Below are positions 29,688 to 38,370 of a stretch of DNA of 40,383 bases, piece after piece. Position numbers and translations under genes: made by a program. This DNA is from Clostridium sp. CAG:678 (GTDB lineage Bacteria > Bacillota > Clostridia > Oscillospirales > Acutalibacteraceae): NCBI GenBank assembly GCA_000431535.1, contig HF991805.1, forward strand, positions 1 to 40,383. The letters are read 5' to 3'. Position 1 is the stretch's first letter; each line of letters starts with the position of its first letter. Under the pieces are notes generated by a model. It had not been told where the DNA came from, ran no database searches, and saw only the letters and a program-made list of their open reading frames with translations.

Positions 29688-31864
29688 TGGCTAAGTTGAT
29701 TCTGTACAGCCCATACTACAAAGCCGGCGAAAACAATATGGGCGGCTATGCTGTTTATCTTGCAACGAGGACGAATGTTGAACTGCCGAAGGACACAAAA
29801 CTGGATCTTCCGGCAACGAAAAAGCAGAAAGATTTGATAGAAAAAATGCTGAAAGACTTTCCTCAGAGCAAAGAATTACTCGAATACAATGACTATCTTT
29901 CAAAACAAACGATCGGTAATGCAAGCGAATATATATCAAGAGTTCTGGAATCTATTGCAAGCGAAGAAGGCTTTGGAACATACGCAAAGTATATGGCGAC
30001 CCGTCCCGGAGCGGAAAAGATTGCGGAGCAAGGACTCTTTTCCGACAACGGCAAGCCTGTTGTGTTATCCCAAGTTGAAAAAGAACTCAATGCATATGAG
30101 GGAAATATCTGGACGCATATCATTTCTCTTCGCAGAGAAGACGCCGCCCGTCTTGGCTTTGATAATGTCAAGGCTTGGCAGGATCTTCTCAATGCAAGCC
30201 GTGACGAGATCGCAAAACAGATGCGCATCAAGCCTAATCATTTTAAATGGTACGCTGCATTTCACAACGAGGGGCATCATCCTCATGTGCATATGATAGC
30301 ATATTCAACTGACCCGAACGAGGCATACCTCGGAAAAGTCGGAATACGAAACATTAAATCCTGTCTCGCAAAAGAAATCTTCAAAGACGATCTGCTCCAA
30401 ATCTACAAAAAGCAAACGGAATACCGTGACGAACTCAAAGCAGAAAGCAAAGTAATAGCAGAAAAAATTATTCAAAGTCTGCGGCACAGTTCAGTCAAGA
30501 ATGAAACTATACTTCGTCTTTTGTTTGAACTTCGTAACAAGCTGAAAATCGTAAAAGGCAAAAAAGTTTACGGCTATCTTAAACCCGAACTGAAAGTTTT
30601 GGTAAACAGTATCGTTGACGAACTCGAAAAAGACAAGCGCATCAAAGCACTTTATCAGTTGTGGTATGCTGAAAAAGATAAGATCGTCAGCAACTATACG
30701 AATGAAAAACTGAAAAGAGTTCCGCTGTCTCAAAACAAAGAATTCAGCAGTATCCGCAATATGATCATCAAAGAAGCGTTGCGACTTGATGATTTCGTGA
30801 TGGTATTTGATGACGATGAAACGGACGAACCGATTATCATTAGCGAAGATGATACTGCGCCGGAGCCGCCCGACAGTATTACTGACGAATATTTCACGAT
30901 GAATTCTTTTGAAAAATACATCACAGCAAAGCGAATGCTTGATAAAAACTCAGAAGAATATGATCCAGAAACGGGACTGGCTCTGCTCAAAGAGTCAGCA
31001 GAAAAAGGAAACGAATACGCGCAGTACCGACTCGGAAAGTTACTGATTCAAGGCGAACTGTGTGAACAGGACATCCACTCAGGCATCTACTGGCTTGAGA
31101 AATCTGTCGCTCAGGATAACGAATGGGCTGAGTATTATCTCGGCAAACAGTACCTCGGCAGCGGTGATGTTGAAAGAAACTTCAAGCGTGCGATACATCT
31201 TCTGCGCAGCGCGTCAAAGCAGGGAAACCGCTACGCACAGTACACGCTTGCCTGTCAGTATTTGTTTTCAGGTGAATACGCCGGCAAAGAAAGCGCCTCC
31301 GTTCGTCTGCTTGAACACTCGGCAGGACAACACTTTGCACCGGCAGAAAAAATGCTCGCCTTCATTTTGATCAAAGGCGAGCTTGTTCCTAAAGATGATC
31401 TGAGGGCCAGCAAACTGCTTGAGCACAGCGTACAACTCGGTGATGACAAAGCGCAATATGCGCTTGCAAAATTATTATTCAAGAGTGATACCGTGCCAAA
31501 AAACATACCAAGAGCAATCAGTCTGTTATATACAGCATCGCAAAAAGGAAACGAATGGGCTCAACTGCTGCTCGGTAAAATGCTTTTATTCGGTAAAGAA
31601 ATACCGAAAGATGAAAGAAAAGGGCTATACTTTTTGAAAGCCTCAGCCGAGCAGGGAAACATTTATGCCGCGGCGATCCTCGAAAACCGAGAGGAACTGC
31701 AAAGGGCGATTGCCGTTTCTTCAGTTATCCGCATCTTTGCTTACATTGCGAATCTTTTTGAAGAAAAGCAAAGAAAAGATAAGGGCAGGAACAGAATGAT
31801 TCTCGAACGCAAGCAAAGAAGAAGAATTCAAGATAAGAAAATGGCGCATGGATTGAGAACATAA
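29687..31864 (+). CDS. MobL-type relaxase fused to Sel1 repeats
   Basis: 725 residues. The N-terminal ~300 residues are a MobL/MobP-type relaxase: opening KLILYSPYYKAG, and the metal-binding histidines in HHPHVHM at 197-203 (preceded by HNEG). It nicks one strand at oriT and stays attached to the 5' end. Residues ~425-690 contain about seven Sel1-like repeats (for example GNEYAQYRLGKLLIQGE, GNRYAQYTLACQYLFSG, GDDKAQYALAKLLF), helical hairpins used for protein contacts. The last ~30 residues are very basic. Translationally coupled to the accessory gene. The catalytic tyrosine was not assigned. Confidence 0.88.
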   Translation: MAKLILYSPYYKAGENNMGGYAVYLATRTNVELPKDTKLDLPATKKQKDLIEKMLKDFPQSKELLEYNDYLSKQTIGNASEYISRVLESIASEEGFGTYAKYMATRPGAEKIAEQGLFSDNGKPVVLSQVEKELNAYEGNIWTHIISLRREDAARLGFDNVKAWQDLLNASRDEIAKQMRIKPNHFKWYAAFHNEGHHPHVHMIAYSTDPNEAYLGKVGIRNIKSCLAKEIFKDDLLQIYKKQTEYRDELKAESKVIAEKIIQSLRHSSVKNETILRLLFELRNKLKIVKGKKVYGYLKPELKVLVNSIVDELEKDKRIKALYQLWYAEKDKIVSNYTNEKLKRVPLSQNKEFSSIRNMIIKEALRLDDFVMVFDDDETDEPIIISEDDTAPEPPDSITDEYFTMNSFEKYITAKRMLDKNSEEYDPETGLALLKESAEKGNEYAQYRLGKLLIQGELCEQDIHSGIYWLEKSVAQDNEWAEYYLGKQYLGSGDVERNFKRAIHLLRSASKQGNRYAQYTLACQYLFSGEYAGKESASVRLLEHSAGQHFAPAEKMLAFILIKGELVPKDDLRASKLLEHSVQLGDDKAQYALAKLLFKSDTVPKNIPRAISLLYTASQKGNEWAQLLLGKMLLFGKEIPKDERKGLYFLKASAEQGNIYAAAILENREELQRAIAVSSVIRIFAYIANLFEEKQRKDKGRNRMILERKQRRRIQDKKMAHGLRT

Positions 31865-31868
31865 AATA

Positions 31869-31896
31869 AGCCTGCAATTTGCATCGCAGGCTCTAA
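31869..31896. terminator. Hairpin between convergent relaxase and toxin genes
   Basis: AGCCTGC (31869-31875) pairs with GCAGGCT (31886-31892) in the 32-base gap between convergent stops. T tracts are weak on both sides. Confidence 0.55.
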
Positions 31897-32235
31897 TTAG
31901 TTTTCAGATTTTGAAAGCTCATTGATTTTAAGTATGTTTAGCCAGTCTCTTCTTGCATAAAGGAAACGCTGAACGACTACGGTTTTTGTATCATTACGAA
32001 CGATATAAAACAGCAAATAATTTCTAATCACTATAAAGCGGAAACCCGCCCTTGCAAGGATCTCATCTTCAACCAGTATATATCGTTCGGGCATTTCGGA
32101 TAAAGATCTGACTTCTTTTTCCACTTGCTCAAGAAGCCGCAATGCAGCGTGCTTATTTTTTAATTCATTTGAAATATATGAAACCGCGTCTTCCAAGTCC
32201 TTTTGAGCCGGTTCGGTAACTACGATGTTATACAT
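31897..32235 (-). CDS. RelE/ParE-family toxin
   Basis: 112 residues with the ParE/RelE fold pattern: YNIVVTEPAQKDLEDAVSYIS at the start, LRLLEQVEKEVRSLSEMPERY in the middle, and FRFIVIRNYLLFYIV, VVVQRFLYARRDW at the end, including the conserved (R/Y)xLxYxV strand and R-rich end. Such toxins block ribosomes (RelE) or gyrase (ParE); which one applies cannot be told. It overlaps the antitoxin gene by eight bases, toxin second. The pair sits on the minus strand between relaxase and primase and probably stabilises the element. Confidence 0.85.
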   Translation of the reverse strand: MYNIVVTEPAQKDLEDAVSYISNELKNKHAALRLLEQVEKEVRSLSEMPERYILVEDEILARAGFRFIVIRNYLLFYIVRNDTKTVVVQRFLYARRDWLNILKINELSKSEN

Positions 32236-32497
32236 TACCCGATAATCCTTTCTTCAGATTGTCGATAACCGTATCAAAAGGTTTTATTTTCCCGTCTTTT
32301 TCAGCTTGCAGTCCTTCATTTAGAAGCGTATACAGTTCAAATTTTCCGCAAAGTTTTTCATATGCTTCAATGCTGAGCACTGCCAAATCGCCTTTTCCGT
32401 TTTTCGTTATAAAAACCGGTTCGGAATAATCATGGCAAAACTGAGATATTTCGTTATAGTTATTTCTTAGATCTGCACTTGGTCTGATTGTCGGCAT
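32228..32497 (-). CDS. Phd/YefM-family antitoxin
   Basis: 89 residues: TIRPSADLRNNYNEISQFCHDYSEPVFITKNGKGDLAVLSIEAYEKL is the Phd/YefM DNA-binding domain (described by its ends, residues 3-50), followed by a helical, charged toxin-binding tail. It neutralises the RelE/ParE toxin encoded behind it and represses the operon. Start chosen at 32497 because GGAGGTG lies just upstream on the minus strand; the longer frame adds nine residues through that site. Confidence 0.85.
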   Translation of the reverse strand: MPTIRPSADLRNNYNEISQFCHDYSEPVFITKNGKGDLAVLSIEAYEKLCGKFELYTLLNEGLQAEKDGKIKPFDTVIDNLKKGLSGNV

Positions 32498-32682
32498 ATA
32501 ACTCACCTCCATTATTATACTCATATTATATCAAAATATTGATATGTCGTCAAGAAGTTATATCCTGCATTCTGTTCTTTTTTGTAAGTTCGTATGTACA
32601 TTCCTGCTGAATTAAAAATCTTTTAGACTAAATATGGCTTTCTGTGTTTCCCAATTGCAATGTATCAGGAAACTGTAAAGCG

Positions 32683-32774
32683 CGAGTAAAATAAAATTTC
32701 ATTTTATTTTACTCGAAATATCTTGAAATATAATATACCTTGCGGGTAAAAAACACACAAGATTTTATTTTACT
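32683..32774. promoter_or_regulatory. 15-bp inverted repeat, promoter and third repeat arm before the primase
   Basis: CGAGTAAAATAAAAT (32683-32697) and its exact complement (32701-32715) are separated by three bases. A -10 TATAAT lies at 32729-32734, with a weak -35 TTTACT (32708-32713) inside the right arm. The arm sequence ATTTTATTTTACT is repeated directly at 32762-32774, after the -10. The layout fits a repressor operator. A replication origin for the primase is an alternative. The rest of the gap (32498-32682) shows nothing I recognise. Confidence 0.55.
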
Positions 32775-32839
32775 TTTCAGAAAAATCAGCCCGGTGGCTA
32801 CTGGGAAAAATAAAAACCAATCAATAAGAGGGTGTTCAT

Positions 32840-34246
32840 ATAAGAAATCAAACCGAATACATTCCGTTTACGGAAGAACAGAAGCAGAGGGCAGCCGGAA
32901 CAGATCTGGCTGCTTTTTTGTTGTCCCAAGGTGTAGAACTGAAACGATGCGGGTCGGAAATGCTGTGGGAAGACGGCGGCAGAGTTACGATACGAGGTAA
33001 CCTCTGGTTCAGTCAGTACGAACAGATCGGCGGTAACGCCGTACAGTTCGTCCAGAAGTTCTACAACAAAAGTTATCAGGACGCCGTTCAAATGCTGCTT
33101 GATGAAAAGATAGAGCCGCTAAGAGTTGAACGCAAGAAACAGAAAGAAAAACATTTTGAACTGCCGAAACCGAACAAGGATATGCGGCAGGTATTCGCTT
33201 ATCTCCTCAAATCAAGGTTCATTGACCGCGATGTGATCAAATACTTCGCTCATGAGAAACTGCTGTATGAAAGTGAGGATCACCACAACTGCGTGTTCGT
33301 TGGCGTGGATGAGAACGGCGTTCCGCGCCACGCCCATAAAAGGGGAACATATACGCTGGGCGAATCATTCAAAGGTAATGTGGATGACTGTGATTCCCGA
33401 TACAGTTTTCATTATACAGGTACGAGCAACAGGATATATGTGTTCGAAGCGCCGATAGATATGCTCTCATATATCACTTTGCACAAGGATAACTGGCAGA
33501 AACATTCGTATGTGTCGCTCTGCTCGGTAGCAGATCACGCGCTTGTCCAGATGCTGAGGGACAATCCGCAGATCAACAGGATATATCTCTGCCTTGATAA
33601 TGACAGCGCAGGAATCGAATCGGAATGGCGGATACGGCATCATCTGAATGAATTGGGATATACGGATGTCTCATTTATCAGACCAAAGTACAAGGACTGG
33701 AATGAGATACTGAAAGCACAAAACGGCATTGAACCTCTTCCGGCAGTGTCGAATCCGTATCTCGAAAATATGCGTGAACTGTTACAAGAAACCATGAGAT
33801 CCGTTATGGACAGTAAACCTCTGCTCTATCCGTACAAAACGCTCTGTGCTGATTACCAAAGGCTGACAGCAGCACAGGATAGAGAAATGACAATCCGTTC
33901 CGCCAACCGCCTTGCAGTAGACGCGCTACGCATGGCTAAGGCATATTTAAACGCAGATGAAAAGGCACTCATCAAAGGTTTTTATGAACAGTATCTTCCG
34001 CATACCGAAAAGGCTTGCTATGAAAACAAGGTCAAAGCCTTAGAGCAGGATATGGAAACCGTAGGTAACTTATTCGGAAATGCGCAGATCAGAATCAAAA
34101 GTATTCTGGAATCCGATGTGCAATCTTTGTTTAAACTCGCCTGTGACAGTTTAAAAATACAGTCACATATCGAAATGGAAGAAACTCAAAATTTATCAGA
34201 AGAACAGGAAGGAAGTGATGAAGAATGGGCAATGTGTCTGGGCTGA
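32840..34246 (+). CDS. DUF3991/Toprim primase, ATA start
   Basis: About 468 residues. The N-terminal part (YIPFTEEQKQRAAGTDLAAFL, LKRCGSEMLWEDGGRVTIRG, NLWFSQYEQIGGNAVQFVQKFY) corresponds to the CHC2-like/DUF3991 region of conjugative primases, without the full set of zinc cysteines. The Toprim domain is near residues 195-260 with Glu in FEAPIDMLSY and LCLDNDSAG. It probably primes the complementary strand after transfer. Start: no ATG, GTG or TTG precedes 32918; a start there would remove 26 conserved residues. AGAGGGTG lies just upstream of ATA 32840, and a stop closes the frame at 32825. It overlaps the coupling-protein gene by 22 bases. Confidence 0.8.
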   Translation: MRNQTEYIPFTEEQKQRAAGTDLAAFLLSQGVELKRCGSEMLWEDGGRVTIRGNLWFSQYEQIGGNAVQFVQKFYNKSYQDAVQMLLDEKIEPLRVERKKQKEKHFELPKPNKDMRQVFAYLLKSRFIDRDVIKYFAHEKLLYESEDHHNCVFVGVDENGVPRHAHKRGTYTLGESFKGNVDDCDSRYSFHYTGTSNRIYVFEAPIDMLSYITLHKDNWQKHSYVSLCSVADHALVQMLRDNPQINRIYLCLDNDSAGIESEWRIRHHLNELGYTDVSFIRPKYKDWNEILKAQNGIEPLPAVSNPYLENMRELLQETMRSVMDSKPLLYPYKTLCADYQRLTAAQDREMTIRSANRLAVDALRMAKAYLNADEKALIKGFYEQYLPHTEKACYENKVKALEQDMETVGNLFGNAQIRIKSILESDVQSLFKLACDSLKIQSHIEMEETQNLSEEQEGSDEEWAMCLG

Positions 34247-36102
34247 TCATTGCAGCCGTGGTAATGTTCACCGTACTTGGTTTAATATCTCTGCTTGCGC
34301 ATATCTACAACCTAAACAATATCAAATCAAAAACAGTTGGTGACGGTCAGCACGGTACGGCAAGATTTGCGGATAAGCGAGAGATCAGGAAAACATACAA
34401 ACAAGTACCGTTCACACCGAAACTGTGGCGAAAACAAGCAGAATCAGGTAAAACGCCTACTACCGTTGACGGCAAAGATTTACCGCAGGGAATTGTTGTA
34501 GGGTGCAAAGGGAAAGCAGAAACTATTGCTCTCGTTGATAATCAGGATGTTCATGCTCTGATGATCGGCGCCGCCGGTGTCGGTAAGACAGCATATTTCC
34601 TGTACCCGAATATCGAATATGCCTGTGCATCGGGAATGTCATTCATATCGACCGATACGAAAGGCGACATTTACCGTAACTATGGCGGCATAGCAAAGAA
34701 ATATTACGGTTACAATATCTCCGTGCTTGATCTTCGCAACCCAACCAAATCACACGGCAACAATCTTCTGCACCTCGTCAACAAGTATATGGACTTGTAC
34801 AAGAAAAGCGTGGAAGAACAGAAAGAAAATATCTCATACAAGGCGAAAGCCGAAAAGTATTCCAAGATCATTGCCAAGACGATCATTCTAAACGGTATGG
34901 ACGGAGCAAACTTCGGTCAAAACGCGTTCTTCTATGACGCGGCAGAAGGATTGCTCACCTCCGCAATACTTCTTGTCTCCGAGTTTGGCGAGGAAGGCAC
35001 ACGGCACATCGTTTCCGTTTTCAAGATCATACAGGATTTGCTTGCGCCGTCAAAGGTGAAAGGTCAGACGCAATTTAAACTTCTGCTGAACAAACTGCCG
35101 CCCGAACACAAGGCAAGGTGGTTTGCCGGTTCTGCTCTGAATTCCGGCGAGCAGTCTATGCTGTCCGTTATGTCAACAGCCATGTCCAGGCTCAACACAT
35201 TTCTGGATACGGAACTTGAACAGATACTCTGCTTTGATACCGAGATAGACGCCGAGCGTTTCTGCAATGAAAAGTCCGCTATCTTTATCGTTATGCCGGA
35301 GGAAGACAATTCCAAATACTTTATGGTATCTCTTATCCTGCAGCAGTTATACCGTGAGATATTGTCCGTTGCCGATGAGAACGGCGGACAGTTGAAAAAC
35401 CGTGTAATGATGTACCTTGATGAGTTTGGCACACTACCCAAGATCGAATCGGCAGAGATGATGTTCAGCGCCTCCCGTTCAAGAAAGGTGAGCATTGTGC
35501 CAATCATTCAGTCCTTTGCACAGTTAAACAAGAACTATGGTGCTGAGGGTGCGGAGATCATCACGGATAACACACAGTTGACGATATTCGGCGGTTTTGC
35601 GCCGAACTCAAAATCTGCGGAAGTGTTATCCAAAGCAATGGGCTCCCGAACTGTACTCAGCGGTTCTGTAAGCCGGGGAAAGAACGATCCGTCCCAGAGT
35701 CTCCAAATGATAGAGAGGGCATTAATGACGCCTGACGAGTTGAAATCTATGCCGAAAGGTCAGTTCATTGTCATGAAGACCGGACACAATCCGATGAAAG
35801 TCAAATTAAAACTCTTTTTCAAATGGGGAATAGATTTTGAAACGCCGTTCTCTCTTGGCAGCAGAGAAGTCAAAGAAGTCAAATACCTGAACAAGGAACA
35901 ACTTGAATCCGCTATCAATGAGAACTACGGTCTCAGTGACGAAGAATTACAGGAATTCCTTGAGAAAAGCCATAACGAACATTCCGCGCCGAGGTCAACT
36001 GAGAAAGCCAAGACGAAAGATAAATCAGACAGCAATAAAGCGCCTGCTGCTCTTCCGGCTCCGAAGGCACTGCCTGTGCCGAGAAAAAACAACATGAAAT
36101 GA
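34225..36102 (+). CDS. VirD4/TraG-type coupling ATPase
   Basis: 625 residues. One N-terminal membrane helix (about 7-28, LIIAAVVMFTVLGLISLLAHI; only one seen, fewer than in classical VirD4). Walker A GAAGVGKT is at 115-122, followed by the FLYPNIEYA segment; STDTKGDIYRN and, near residue 395, the Walker B MMYLDEFGTLP; then SFAQLNKNYG. It couples the relaxase-DNA complex to the secretion channel. The C-terminal 60 residues are Lys/Pro/Ala-rich and disordered. GGAAGTG precedes ATG 34225, inside the primase gene end. Confidence 0.93.
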   Translation: MGNVSGLIIAAVVMFTVLGLISLLAHIYNLNNIKSKTVGDGQHGTARFADKREIRKTYKQVPFTPKLWRKQAESGKTPTTVDGKDLPQGIVVGCKGKAETIALVDNQDVHALMIGAAGVGKTAYFLYPNIEYACASGMSFISTDTKGDIYRNYGGIAKKYYGYNISVLDLRNPTKSHGNNLLHLVNKYMDLYKKSVEEQKENISYKAKAEKYSKIIAKTIILNGMDGANFGQNAFFYDAAEGLLTSAILLVSEFGEEGTRHIVSVFKIIQDLLAPSKVKGQTQFKLLLNKLPPEHKARWFAGSALNSGEQSMLSVMSTAMSRLNTFLDTELEQILCFDTEIDAERFCNEKSAIFIVMPEEDNSKYFMVSLILQQLYREILSVADENGGQLKNRVMMYLDEFGTLPKIESAEMMFSASRSRKVSIVPIIQSFAQLNKNYGAEGAEIITDNTQLTIFGGFAPNSKSAEVLSKAMGSRTVLSGSVSRGKNDPSQSLQMIERALMTPDELKSMPKGQFIVMKTGHNPMKVKLKLFFKWGIDFETPFSLGSREVKEVKYLNKEQLESAINENYGLSDEELQEFLEKSHNEHSAPRSTEKAKTKDKSDSNKAPAALPAPKALPVPRKNNMK

Positions 36103-36110
36103 GGTGAACT

Positions 36111-36371
36111 ATGGGCAGACTATCCGTATTATTAAATTCCGAACTTCCGTCAAGAGCGGTAGCCGTATATCTTGTACTGAATGAATACGCAGACAAGAAC
36201 GGCTACTGTTTCCCGTCTTTAAAGACCATAGTCCAAGGGACAGGTCTGTCCAAAAGCACCGTCAAAAGGGCTATACAGGACCTTACTGAAGCCGGATTTA
36301 TACAAAGGGAACAGCGCTACCGTGAAAACGGGGCGCTTTCCTCATGTATGTATCATTTACTGTTTAGGTGA
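36111..36371 (+). CDS. Helix-turn-helix protein (replication-initiator type)
   Basis: 86 residues, a winged helix-turn-helix of the kind found in small replication or regulatory proteins: SRAVAVYLVLNEYADKNGYCFPSLKTIVQGTGLSKSTVKRAIQDLTEAGFIQRE (given by its ends, residues 14-67). The TGLSKSTVKRAI helix is the DNA-contacting one. GAGGTG precedes ATG 36111, eight bases after the coupling-protein stop. It is the last gene of the transfer cluster before the degraded right-hand region. Confidence 0.75.
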   Translation: MGRLSVLLNSELPSRAVAVYLVLNEYADKNGYCFPSLKTIVQGTGLSKSTVKRAIQDLTEAGFIQREQRYRENGALSSCMYHLLFR

Positions 36372-36451
36372 ACATAGGGTGGGTTCAGTAATACCAATTA
36401 AAATTATACATAAAATAAAGGCTGCTTCTTAATCAGAAACAACCTTTAAAT

Positions 36452-36565
36452 TTACAACACTTTTACCGGGCAAAGCCAAGTATGACGATTAAACAGAATC
36501 AAGTCTTTGCCGCAGTTGTAATAACTTTTCACGATTTCGCATACAATATAGGATTCAAAAAACAG
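36452..36565 (-). pseudogene. Internally deleted DUF4143 ATPase remnant
   Basis: The minus strand reads LFFESYIVCEIVKSYYN, matching FFESFVISEIIKSYYN of the intact gene at 36714-37943, and then jumps to KDLILFNRHTWLCPVKVL plus stop, matching that protein's C-terminal KLITLKGNDKVIPIQYL. About 70 residues between are missing, as is the whole ATPase half. It is a second, dead copy. The following stretch (36575-36713) contains broken frames of an unrecognised gene (plus-strand ENITYDFNGEDVFINTA). Confidence 0.7.
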
Positions 36566-36713
36566 TAATATATAATGATTGAAAAATCTTCACCTCAGGG
36601 CATTATAGGGTGTGTCGAAAACATAACCTATGATTTTAACGGCGAAGACGTTTTTATTAACACGGCTCAAAAAAATCGACGATGCAGGCTATTCGTACTA
36701 AAGCGATACTCGG

Positions 36714-37943
36714 TTATAAATATTGAATCGGAATAACTTTGTCATTTCCTTTTAGTGTTATGAGCTTATCATAAAGGCAAACAACACCTCCCGGGCCTCG
36801 TTTAACACTTGGGATTTTATCAAGCAGATCAAAAGCATTCATATCGCTTCTTTTCGGATCGGCGTGCTTTTTCATTTCAAGAGGATAGAGGACACCTCCG
36901 TCTTCAATCAGAAGATCGATTTCATTCATTTCCTTGTCACGGTAAAAATAGAGCGGTGGTTCTACAATTCCTTTGTTGTAATAACTTTTGATAATTTCTG
37001 AGATAACAAAACTTTCAAAGAATGCACCTGCCATCGCACCGTTCTTTAAAACATCGGCAGTGTTCCATCTTGTAAGGTATGCCGCAAGACCTGTATCCAA
37101 GAAATACAGTTTCGGTGTTTTAATGGCTCTTTTCGTGATGTTATTTGCGTAGGGTTTCAGAAGGTATACAATATTGGATGCTACAAGAATAGATAACCAA
37201 CGCTCCGCAGTGGGCTGGCTGATACCCACATCCCGTGCCAAAGAAGCGAGATTAACCAATTGCCCTGTGGACGCTGCAGTTGCAGTCATAAATTTCGCAA
37301 ATTTAACGGTGTCTCCGATTTCTGTTAAATCACGGACATCACGTTCGATATAGGTTCGCACATAAGCGGCATAAAACATTTGCCAATCGTAATCGGGCTG
37401 ATTGCAAAGTTCAGGCATACTGCCACGATGAATCATTTTCCACACATCGTCATAAGGAATATCTTTTATATTGTTTTTCCTTTCGGAAAAATATTCATCA
37501 GTTGGAATGAACGGAGTGTCATCCTCAATGCCGTATCTTTCACGAATAGAAAATCCCAAAAGGGTTAAAAGACCTATTCGACCGGATAATGATTCACTGA
37601 CGCCTTTCATCATTTGAAACTGCTGCGAACCGCACATAAAAAACTGACCTTTTTTGTGTTCACGGTCAATGTGCATTTTGATTTGCGGGAACAGTTCAGG
37701 TGCTTTCTGAATTTCGTCGATAAAGACAGGCGGCGGATTATCTTTGAAAAAAGTTCCGCTTTGCTCCTGCGCAGCAGCTCTTATAAGGATATCATCCAAT
37801 GTAACATAGTTAATATTCTGCGTTACCTTTTGAAGCATTGTGGTTTTTCCAACCTGACGCGGACCTGCAACTAAAACGGCACCAAACATCTTGGAAAGTT
37901 TTTCAACCGTTGCTTCGGCATGGCGTTTAATATATGTGTTCAT
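36714..37943 (-). CDS. AAA ATPase with DUF4143 domain
   Basis: 409 residues. N-terminal AAA-type ATPase: Walker A AGPRQVGKTT (26-35), Walker B PPVFIDEIQKAPELF (about 70-84), sensor region GQFFMCGSQQFQMMK, then a winged-helix part (LASLARDVGISQPTAERWLSIL) and the DUF4143 domain (YFLDTGLAAYLTRW, GAFFESFVISEIIKSYYN, YFYRDKEMNEIDLLIED with a nuclease-like E-D-E pattern). Family members occur as multi-copy accessory genes of unknown job. A strong promoter with an inverted repeat lies just upstream. Confidence 0.88.
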   Translation of the reverse strand: MNTYIKRHAEATVEKLSKMFGAVLVAGPRQVGKTTMLQKVTQNINYVTLDDILIRAAAQEQSGTFFKDNPPPVFIDEIQKAPELFPQIKMHIDREHKKGQFFMCGSQQFQMMKGVSESLSGRIGLLTLLGFSIRERYGIEDDTPFIPTDEYFSERKNNIKDIPYDDVWKMIHRGSMPELCNQPDYDWQMFYAAYVRTYIERDVRDLTEIGDTVKFAKFMTATAASTGQLVNLASLARDVGISQPTAERWLSILVASNIVYLLKPYANNITKRAIKTPKLYFLDTGLAAYLTRWNTADVLKNGAMAGAFFESFVISEIIKSYYNKGIVEPPLYFYRDKEMNEIDLLIEDGGVLYPLEMKKHADPKRSDMNAFDLLDKIPSVKRGPGGVVCLYDKLITLKGNDKVIPIQYL

Positions 37944-37956
37944 AACAAGCCTCCGG

Positions 37957-38010
37957 TTTTGGCTAATTTAATATCCAATATTATTATAGCCAAAATATTG
38001 CGAAAGTCAA
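37957..38010 (-). promoter_or_regulatory. Strong promoter with operator of the DUF4143 gene
   Basis: On the minus strand, -35 TTGACT (38010-38005) and -10 TATAAT (37988-37983) are 16 bases apart. The inverted repeat TTTTGGCTA (37957-37965) / TAGCCAAAA (37987-37995) overlaps the -10 and spacer, a typical repressor site. Confidence 0.7.
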
Positions 38011-38098
38011 CAAAATAAAGGAACATCTTTACTAAATTATTTTATAATACAATTTTCTTGAAATTAGGAAAACGATTGATGTATAACTAAAAATAAAT

Positions 38099-38137
38099 AA
38101 AGGCAACCGTTTACTTTTTAAATAAGCAGTTGCCTTT
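38099..38137. terminator. Hairpin in the right-hand intergenic region
   Basis: AAAGGCAAC (38099-38107) pairs perfectly with GTTGCCTTT (38129-38137); the loop is AT-rich. It may be a terminator for either strand. The surrounding 38011-38160 holds nothing else. Confidence 0.5.
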
Positions 38138-38163
38138 ATACAGAGAGAAGAACAGAAATAAAA

Positions 38164-38369
38164 TTATACATGCTAAACGAGGTGAAATCTGTTACACCAA
38201 CTTATACCCGATTGTAGGATCGGAGCAAGGTGGTATCCGTCCTGTTGTTATTCTGCAAAACAACAAATGGAATTTACACAGCCGCACGACAATATCGGTT
38301 GCCATCACCGGTGAACTTAATAAATCAAATTCACTAACAGTTCACTGTATTAAATCAAGAACATGCTAA
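38164..38369 (+). pseudogene. MazF/PemK toxin fragment
   Basis: The frame reads AKRGEICYTNLYPIVGSEQGGIRPVVILQNN, the clear N-terminal core of MazF/PemK endoribonucleases, but lacks a proper start (the ATG here is out of frame) and ends early at KSRTC, about 50 residues short of the family length. No antitoxin gene is beside it. It is a remnant without expected activity. Confidence 0.75.
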
Positions 38370-38370
38370 C

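Noticed and set aside
36575-36717. Short plus-strand frame beginning IEKSSPQGIIG
   Set aside because: Looks like a decayed gene broken by a frameshift; no recognisable family and no ribosome binding site, so not called as a gene.
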